This document shows, piece by piece, positions 63,077 through 64,000 of a stretch of DNA of 64,000 bases. A program made the position numbers and the translations under genes. The notes under the pieces are model-generated. The model saw only the letters and a program-made list of their open reading frames with translations, had not been told where the DNA came from and made no database searches. The first letter of the stretch is position 1. Each line of letters starts with the position of its first letter. The stretch comes from Candidatus Anammoximicrobium sp. (GTDB lineage Bacteria; Planctomycetota; Planctomycetia; Pirellulales; Pirellulaceae): the NCBI GenBank assembly GCA_012515235.1, contig JAAYYU010000161.1, forward strand, positions 1 to 64,000. Reading direction: 5' to 3'.

Positions 63077-64000
63077 CTATCCTGCGCAGACTGCGACTTC
63101 GGCCAACCGGCCTTCCAAATTGGCGAAGTTGTCGCTCCGGCCGCCGACGAAAACATCCCGGTTGCCCGCGGGCCGCGTCACCGGCACGCGGCCCGACAAG
63201 ACGGGCTCGGCGCTTCCGTTCAGATAGACGGCGACTTGTTCGCCGCGGCGGACCAGGCGGACATGGTTCCACGTCTTGGGCTCGATGAGCGGGCCGCCGC
63301 TGAGCGAGTCGTTTCGCTCGTCGCCGTTGAAGAAGAACAGCCGGCCGGGCGTTTCGTTGCTGGAACTGGTGCCGCTGATCCCCAAATGGTCACCCGGACA
63401 TTTCGCGGCCCCGTCGGGTCCCAGCGAGATCAAGTGGCCCGTGACGCCGCGGTTGTCGTTGGGCAACCCGTTCCAGAACCAGAACTCGACAGAATAATCA
63501 CCGCCCAGGTCCAGCTGCGCTTTCATCCGTCCGCCTGCGAACTGCACCGCCCGCGGCTTCTCGCCGCCGCTGCGCAGGTCGTCGCGGTCGGGGCCGTCCA
63601 GGTACAAGGCGTAGCCTGTCTCGTAGGTGCCGTGGTGTCCGTGGCCCGAATCATCCCAGGCGCGGTTGCCTTCGATTTCGCCCATCCGCCAGTACGCCAC
63701 CGGTTTCTGGGCCAGGAGCCGCGCGGCAGCCGGTCCTTGGGACAGCGCGATCTTGCGTCGCGGCCGGCCTGTCACCTCCTCGAACATCTCCAGCAACCCG
63801 TCGACGATGATTGTCTCGATGTCGTCCTGGGTCGCCGTGTGCCGGGCGGGCCAGGTGTTGTAGCCGCCCAGCGGGCGCAGCTCGGGCGGCGGAATGTAGC
63901 CGATCGAACCGTTGGCCAGCTCGACGTTGAACATCTGGCCCAGCGGGCACTGCAGCTTGAGTTTCAATCCCGTGATGGCGTAGACTTCGGCCGGCAGGGC
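63077..64000 (-). CDS. 3' part of a neutral/alkaline ceramidase-like protein fused to LamG
   Basis: The frame is open to the window edge, so the N-terminal part lies beyond 64000. The first visible part (LPAEVYAITGLKLKLQCPLG, FNVELANGSIGYIPPPELRPLGGYNTWPAR) resembles the C-terminal region of planctomycete neutral/alkaline ceramidase-like proteins. A LamG-type domain of about 190 residues follows (VAYWRMGEIEGNRAWDDSGHGHHGTY, YSVEFWFWNGLPND, WNHVRLVRRGEQVAVYLNG). Whether the hydrolase half is complete cannot be judged. TAG is at 63077-63079. Confidence 0.72.
   Translation of the reverse strand, partial: ALPAEVYAITGLKLKLQCPLGQMFNVELANGSIGYIPPPELRPLGGYNTWPARHTATQDDIETIIVDGLLEMFEEVTGRPRRKIALSQGPAAARLLAQKPVAYWRMGEIEGNRAWDDSGHGHHGTYETGYALYLDGPDRDDLRSGGEKPRAVQFAGGRMKAQLDLGGDYSVEFWFWNGLPNDNRGVTGHLISLGPDGAAKCPGDHLGISGTSSSNETPGRLFFFNGDERNDSLSGGPLIEPKTWNHVRLVRRGEQVAVYLNGSAEPVLSGRVPVTRPAGNRDVFVGGRSDNFANLEGRLAEVAVCAG

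Noticed and set aside
1-64000. CRISPR arrays, rRNA, integrases or phage genes
   Set aside because: No regularly spaced direct repeats with unique spacers, no rRNA-like conserved segments, and no recombinase or structural phage proteins were found.

Overview
The window looks like a GC-rich chromosomal segment of a planctomycete, probably Pirellulales-like. This is inferred from gene content, not from a marker gene. The signs are DUF1080, DUF6807 and TIGR03663-type proteins, sulfatases, Tat-exported Gfo/Idh/MocA and sugar-isomerase proteins, many exported LamG, F5/8C and HEAT proteins, frequent TTG starts, and abundant short palindromic intergenic repeats. I see no rRNA, tRNA, CRISPR array, integrase or transposase gene.

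Layout. 1-957 has no convincing gene. 958-6215 (+) holds a DUF1080 protein, purA, uppS, an exported MBL-fold protein and a PL10-type pectate lyase. 6582-9860 (-) is a RecB/AddA-like helicase-nuclease, followed divergently by a sulfatase with a HEAT tail (10027-11946). 12080-17484 (-) is a lipid or polyketide-like cluster: a ketosynthase, a translationally coupled ketosynthase-like protein without the active Cys, an ACP, a DUF374-type acyltransferase and a class II triterpene cyclase. 17681-20110 is a HEAT plus F5/8C protein.

20456-50455 is a long accessory block of exported carbohydrate-related proteins. It holds a sugar isomerase, a Gfo/Idh/MocA oxidoreductase, sialidase-like proteins, a GH78 rhamnosidase, a heparinase II/III-like lyase, a GHL10-type glycosidase, an oligogalacturonate-lyase-like propeller, two paralogous beta-helix proteins, a sulfatase and a DUF6807 protein. 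Also present are a Tat-exported DegT-type aminotransferase, an NRAMP-like transporter lacking the usual metal ligands, and a frameshifted antitoxin remnant.

50653-54518 holds ftsH and an FHA-GAF-nucleotide cyclase. 54539-64000 holds a calcineurin-like phosphoesterase, an SGNH-hydrolase remnant, a discoidin-like protein coupled to a TIGR03663 membrane protein, a small membrane protein, a cupin, a DUF4855 plus F5/8C protein, and the 3' end of a ceramidase-like plus LamG gene that leaves the window.

Taken together, the accessory block suggests attack on sulfated, uronate- and rhamnose-containing polysaccharides: lyases, rhamnosidase, sulfatases, sugar oxidoreductase and isomerase. No regulator or dedicated sugar transporter is visible. 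The two points most worth following are the minimal KS/KS-like/ACP/acyltransferase operon beside a terpene cyclase, and several families of palindromic intergenic repeats. The repeats include a perfect 35-bp inverted repeat and a pair of inverted copies that bracket the isomerase/oxidoreductase genes.
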